Positions 7,412 through 9,486 of a stretch of DNA of 9,486 bases are shown here, in pieces (the first letter of the stretch is position 1; each line of letters begins with the position of its first letter). This DNA comes from Candidatus Peribacteria bacterium. GTDB taxonomy: Bacteria > Patescibacteriota > Gracilibacteria > Peribacterales > Peribacteraceae. Position numbers and translations under genes: made by a program. The notes beneath the pieces are model-generated. The model saw nothing but the letters and a program-made list of their open reading frames with translations. It had not been told where the DNA came from and did not search any database. Where the stretch lies: assembly GCA_012515645.1 (NCBI GenBank), contig JAAYXY010000086.1, positions 1-9,486 on the forward strand. Direction: 5' to 3'.

Positions 7412-8038
7412 ATGGAACAAAAAAAGCATTCCCTGTGGTACCACCTTGCAGACGTCGCCCTCAACATCATCATCATCCTGGGGGTGGTGGGAGTCATTCG
7501 CACCTTCCTCGTATCGCCATTCCAGGTGGAAGGCAATTCCATGCTACCCACACTGGAAGACCGGGAGTACATCGTAATCAACAAACTTGTGTACTACTTG
7601 GGCGACCCGCAACGCGGCGATGTGGTGGTGTTCCGTCCGCCAACGGAAGTAAACAAGCACTACGTCAAACGCATCATCGGCATCCCGGGAGATACGATCA
7701 TCATTCGCAACGGCAAAGTGTACATCCAAGATACACAGGGCAATACGACAGAACTGGAGGAATCCTACCTGGACGAACACAACCAGGGACACACCTACCG
7801 GCATCCGCCGAGCAGCGGCGACACGCGCGAAATGCGGTACACAGTACCGGAAAACGAGTACTTCCTCATGGGCGATAACCGTCAAGGCAGCCTGGATTCC
7901 CGCAGTTTTGCAGCGAGTGGCGAAGGAGCAACCGCATTCGTACCAGATAGCAACATTAAAGGCCGTGTGTGGTTCGTTGCGCTACCAATAAGCAAAATCC
8001 ACGCGCTGGAGCCGCCGCAGTACAATACCGAGTCATAA
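7412..8038 (+). CDS. lepB: Signal peptidase I
   Basis: Membrane-bound serine protease that removes signal peptides from Sec- and Tat-exported proteins at the outer face of the membrane. It has 208 residues. One N-terminal membrane helix (about 12-33) is followed by the catalytic domain: nucleophile Ser43 in GNSMLPTL, general base Lys86 in YVKRIIGIPGD, and the GDNR box at 154-157 followed by SLDSR (160-164). This is the compact one-helix type rather than the two-helix E. coli form. The frame runs open to 7013, but the earlier part is antisense to the PH-domain gene. ATG at 7412 gives a normal N terminus and a promoter box 7 nt upstream, with no Shine-Dalgarno. It would process substrates such as the two surface proteins of this window (inference). 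A terminator separates it from secE. Confidence 0.96.
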   Translation: MEQKKHSLWYHLADVALNIIIILGVVGVIRTFLVSPFQVEGNSMLPTLEDREYIVINKLVYYLGDPQRGDVVVFRPPTEVNKHYVKRIIGIPGDTIIIRNGKVYIQDTQGNTTELEESYLDEHNQGHTYRHPPSSGDTREMRYTVPENEYFLMGDNRQGSLDSRSFAASGEGATAFVPDSNIKGRVWFVALPISKIHALEPPQYNTES

Positions 8039-8115
8039 AAAAAAGCCTTGTGAGGATGCCTAAAATCCGCACTTTCCCCTTGCCTCGCAATCCCTTTTGC
8101 CGGAAAATGGATAGC

Positions 8116-8135
8116 GTCCCCTGCGGGGGCTTTTT
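8116..8135 (+). terminator. Intrinsic terminator between lepB and secE
   Basis: A short GC-rich hairpin (CCCC at 8118-8121 with GGGG at 8125-8128, extended by a T-G and a G-C pair, loop TGC) is followed by TTTTT at 8131-8135. It lies 77 nt after the lepB stop. The 8039-8110 stretch before it holds no gene or tRNA that I can recognise. Confidence 0.7.
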
Positions 8136-8140
8136 AGAAT
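8135..8140 (+). promoter_or_regulatory. Candidate -10 box for secE-nusG
   Basis: TAGAAT matches TATAAT at five of six positions and begins in the last T of the terminator tract. It ends 17 nt before the secE ATG, predicting a leader of only about 10 nt. No good -35 is visible. Confidence 0.4.
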
Positions 8141-8157
8141 AACGGTTACACCGCCCT

Positions 8158-8346
8158 ATGGAACAGATACGTACCTACCTCGAAGCATCACTGCAGGAAC
8201 TGCACCAGGTACGCTGGCCTACGCGCCAGCAGGCCGTGCGGCTCTCTGGAATCGTGCTGGGATTTACCGCCGTGACGGCAGTCGTCTTCGGCGCCCTGGA
8301 CTATCTGCTGGTCCAGGCTCTCCATTTTCTCCTCACACTGGCATAA
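8158..8346 (+). CDS. secE: Preprotein translocase subunit SecE
   Basis: Small subunit that clamps and stabilises SecY in the SecYEG protein-export channel. It has 62 residues, the usual length for the short single-helix form. The amphipathic segment with EL-x2-VRWPTRQQAV (14-27) is the SecE signature, followed by one membrane helix (about 29-52). No Shine-Dalgarno precedes the ATG. The stop codon is directly followed by the nusG ATG (TAAATG), the classical secE-nusG pair, which supports the identification despite the small size. Confidence 0.95.
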   Translation: MEQIRTYLEASLQELHQVRWPTRQQAVRLSGIVLGFTAVTAVVFGALDYLLVQALHFLLTLA

Positions 8347-8892
8347 ATGGGAAAACAGGACCCAAATGCAGGACGGAACTGGTACGTGGTGCACACGTAC
8401 TCCGGGTACGAAGACAGCGTGCGCGAAGCCATTCTGCAGCGCGCGGAATCGTTCGGCATGCAGGACTATGTCTTTGACGTGCAAGTTCCCAAGGAAAAGC
8501 AGCTTATGTTCCGCAAAGGAGAAGCAACGGAAGAGGAAAAAAAGCTCTTCCCCGGCTACGTGCTGGTGGATATGACCGTCACAGACGAAAGCTGGTACAT
8601 CGTGCGCAATACGCCCAACGTCACGGGATTCGTGGGATCGGGCAATATCCCCGTGCCGGTGACACCGGAAGAATTCGGCGTGATCGAGCGCAGAGTCGGC
8701 GAACAGGAAGCCAAGTTTAGGAGCGACTTCCAGGTGGGTGACCTGGTTGTCATCATCGATGGGCCGTTCAAAAACTACGAAGGCACGGTGGATTCGGTGG
8801 ACGTGAACAAAGGCAAGCTCAACGTGCTGGTGCTCATCTTCGATCGTGAAACGCCCGTGGAGCTGGATTTCACACAAGTGAAAAAGAAGTAA
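8347..8892 (+). CDS. nusG: Transcription elongation/antitermination factor NusG
   Basis: Binds RNA polymerase to promote processive elongation, and links it to Rho or to the ribosome. It has 181 residues, matching E. coli length. The NGN domain (about 10-115) includes WYVVHTYSGYE and FPGYVLVDM; the C-terminal KOW domain (about 128-180) has VGD-x5-DGPF-x3-EG and ends in TPVELDFTQV. The start is fixed by its contact with the secE stop (TAAATG), with no Shine-Dalgarno, so translation is probably coupled. The usual followers rplK and rplA are absent here; instead an opposing recombinase gene begins at the very next base, with no terminator between them. Confidence 0.97.
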   Translation: MGKQDPNAGRNWYVVHTYSGYEDSVREAILQRAESFGMQDYVFDVQVPKEKQLMFRKGEATEEEKKLFPGYVLVDMTVTDESWYIVRNTPNVTGFVGSGNIPVPVTPEEFGVIERRVGEQEAKFRSDFQVGDLVVIIDGPFKNYEGTVDSVDVNKGKLNVLVLIFDRETPVELDFTQVKKK

Positions 8893-9486
8893 TCACAGAG
8901 GGCTTTTGATATTCTTCAATGCTGGATTTGTCATCTGCGTATACCTTTGAGTTGTGCGAATATTCGCATGACCAAGCAATTCTTGAACATATCGAATATC
9001 TGTACCATTCTCGAGCAAGTGCGTTGCAAAACTGTGGCGCAGAGAGTGAAACGTCGCCTTTTTCTCTATACCGGCTTTTCCCATAGCCTGTTGCAGAATT
9101 TTCTGGGCAGTCCGCGCCGTGAGTCTTCCTCCTCTTTCACTGCCAAACACAAAAGAATCCGCCGTTTTTCCGGCCAGATATTTTTGCATTTCATCAAACA
9201 CGGCATAAGGAAAAACCGTAAGACGATCCCTGTTGCCCTTTGCCTGCTTGATATGGATAGTCCCATCCACAAAATCTATATCCCGAATACGAAGCGAAAG
9301 CACCTCGCTCACACGTAACCCTGCGCCATATGCCGTAGCCAAAAGCAAACGGTGTTTTTGATTGGAAAGAGCATGAATCATGCAATGAATTTCTTCCCGA
9401 TTAAAAATGACGGGGAGAAAATGTCCTTCTTTCGCACGTGGAATAGAAATCACATTTGAGGATAGGGCAACTTCCCGATAGTAAAA
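8893..9486 (-). CDS. Tyrosine recombinase/integrase, catalytic domain (5' end outside window)
   Basis: XerC/D- or integron-integrase-like DNA breaking-rejoining enzyme. The catalytic domain is complete. Counting from the GTG at 9453, it has Arg47 (GAGLRVSE), Lys72 (AKGNRDR), His136 and Arg139 (HSLRHSFATHLLE), His162 (ELLGHANIRTT) and nucleophile Tyr171 (RYTQM), all in order. The frame stays open past 9453 to the window edge and reads FYYREVALSSN, typical of the link from an N-terminal DNA-binding domain, so that GTG is not the real start and the N-terminal domain should lie beyond 9486. The gene is AT-richer than its neighbours (hand count: 22 G/C of 60 at 8941-9000, against 34 of 60 in nusG at 8581-8640), which suggests transfer. 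Whether it serves chromosome dimer resolution or a mobile element cannot be told from this part. Confidence 0.92.
   Translation of the reverse strand, partial: FYYREVALSSNVISIPRAKEGHFLPVIFNREEIHCMIHALSNQKHRLLLATAYGAGLRVSEVLSLRIRDIDFVDGTIHIKQAKGNRDRLTVFPYAVFDEMQKYLAGKTADSFVFGSERGGRLTARTAQKILQQAMGKAGIEKKATFHSLRHSFATHLLENGTDIRYVQELLGHANIRTTQRYTQMTNPALKNIKSPL

Noticed and set aside
7307..7444. Upstream extension of the PH-domain frame on the minus strand
   Set aside because: It overlaps the lepB promoter and start region. The predicted residues do not look like the family; ATG at 7306 is sufficient.
8039..8115. Possible tRNA or rpmG before secE, as in many bacteria
   Set aside because: The stretch is too short for rpmG and shows no acceptor stem or T-loop pattern of a tRNA.
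8955..8968. Perfect 14-bp palindrome TGCGAATATTCGCA
   Set aside because: It lies inside the conserved HANIR segment of the recombinase, and about one such palindrome is expected by chance in this length, so I do not call it a binding site.
9451..9453. GTG as the start of a short recombinase
   Set aside because: The frame remains open to the window edge and the residues before it look like normal recombinase sequence, so the gene is cut by the window rather than truncated.

Overview
This window comes from a bacterial chromosome with compact gene spacing and a GC-leaning composition. The best guess is a Patescibacteria (CPR) lineage, perhaps of the Peregrinibacteria type. That guess rests on huge Cys- and Ser-rich DUF11-type surface proteins with a poly-Ser linker, small streamlined housekeeping genes, and a lack of Shine-Dalgarno sequences at every start. 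It is inference, with no database comparison behind it.

Layout: (1) Positions 1-3713 (+) hold the C-terminal 1,236 or so residues of a giant modular surface protein that begins before the window. It has five Cys-containing DUF11-like modules, three Cys-bracketed DxDxDG (calcium-loop-like) motifs, a 20-residue Ser-rich linker, four further Ig-like modules, an LPQTG motif and a C-terminal membrane helix. A strong intrinsic terminator follows. (2) Positions 3930-5708 (+) hold a smaller secreted paralogue with a signal peptide, four modules, a Pro-rich linker, LPQTG and a membrane helix. (3) Positions 5705-7306 (-) hold three genes, read right to left: a bacterial PH-domain membrane protein, a small membrane-anchored protein with an RNxxxH (HEPN-like) motif, and peptidyl-tRNA hydrolase (pth). 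The first two are coupled by TGATG. pth has its own candidate promoter, and its stop codon overlaps that of the surface protein. (4) Positions 7412-8892 (+) hold signal peptidase I (lepB), a terminator, then secE and nusG joined as TAAATG. (5) Positions 8893-9486 (-) hold the catalytic domain of a tyrosine recombinase, cut by the window edge. It abuts nusG with no spacer and is visibly AT-richer.

Functionally, the two surface proteins would be exported through the Sec pathway, to which SecE and LepB in this window belong, and then held at the cell surface. Pth and NusG are core translation and transcription genes. The most interesting points are a recurring TAnnnT box exactly 7 nt before three start codons (suggesting leaderless mRNAs), LPQTG motifs unusually far (30-35 residues) from the membrane helix in both surface proteins, a recent internal domain duplication, and the recombinase directly behind nusG where ribosomal protein genes are usually found. 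No CRISPR array, tRNA, rRNA or complete insertion sequence was seen, and I did not find a convincing wholly new system.
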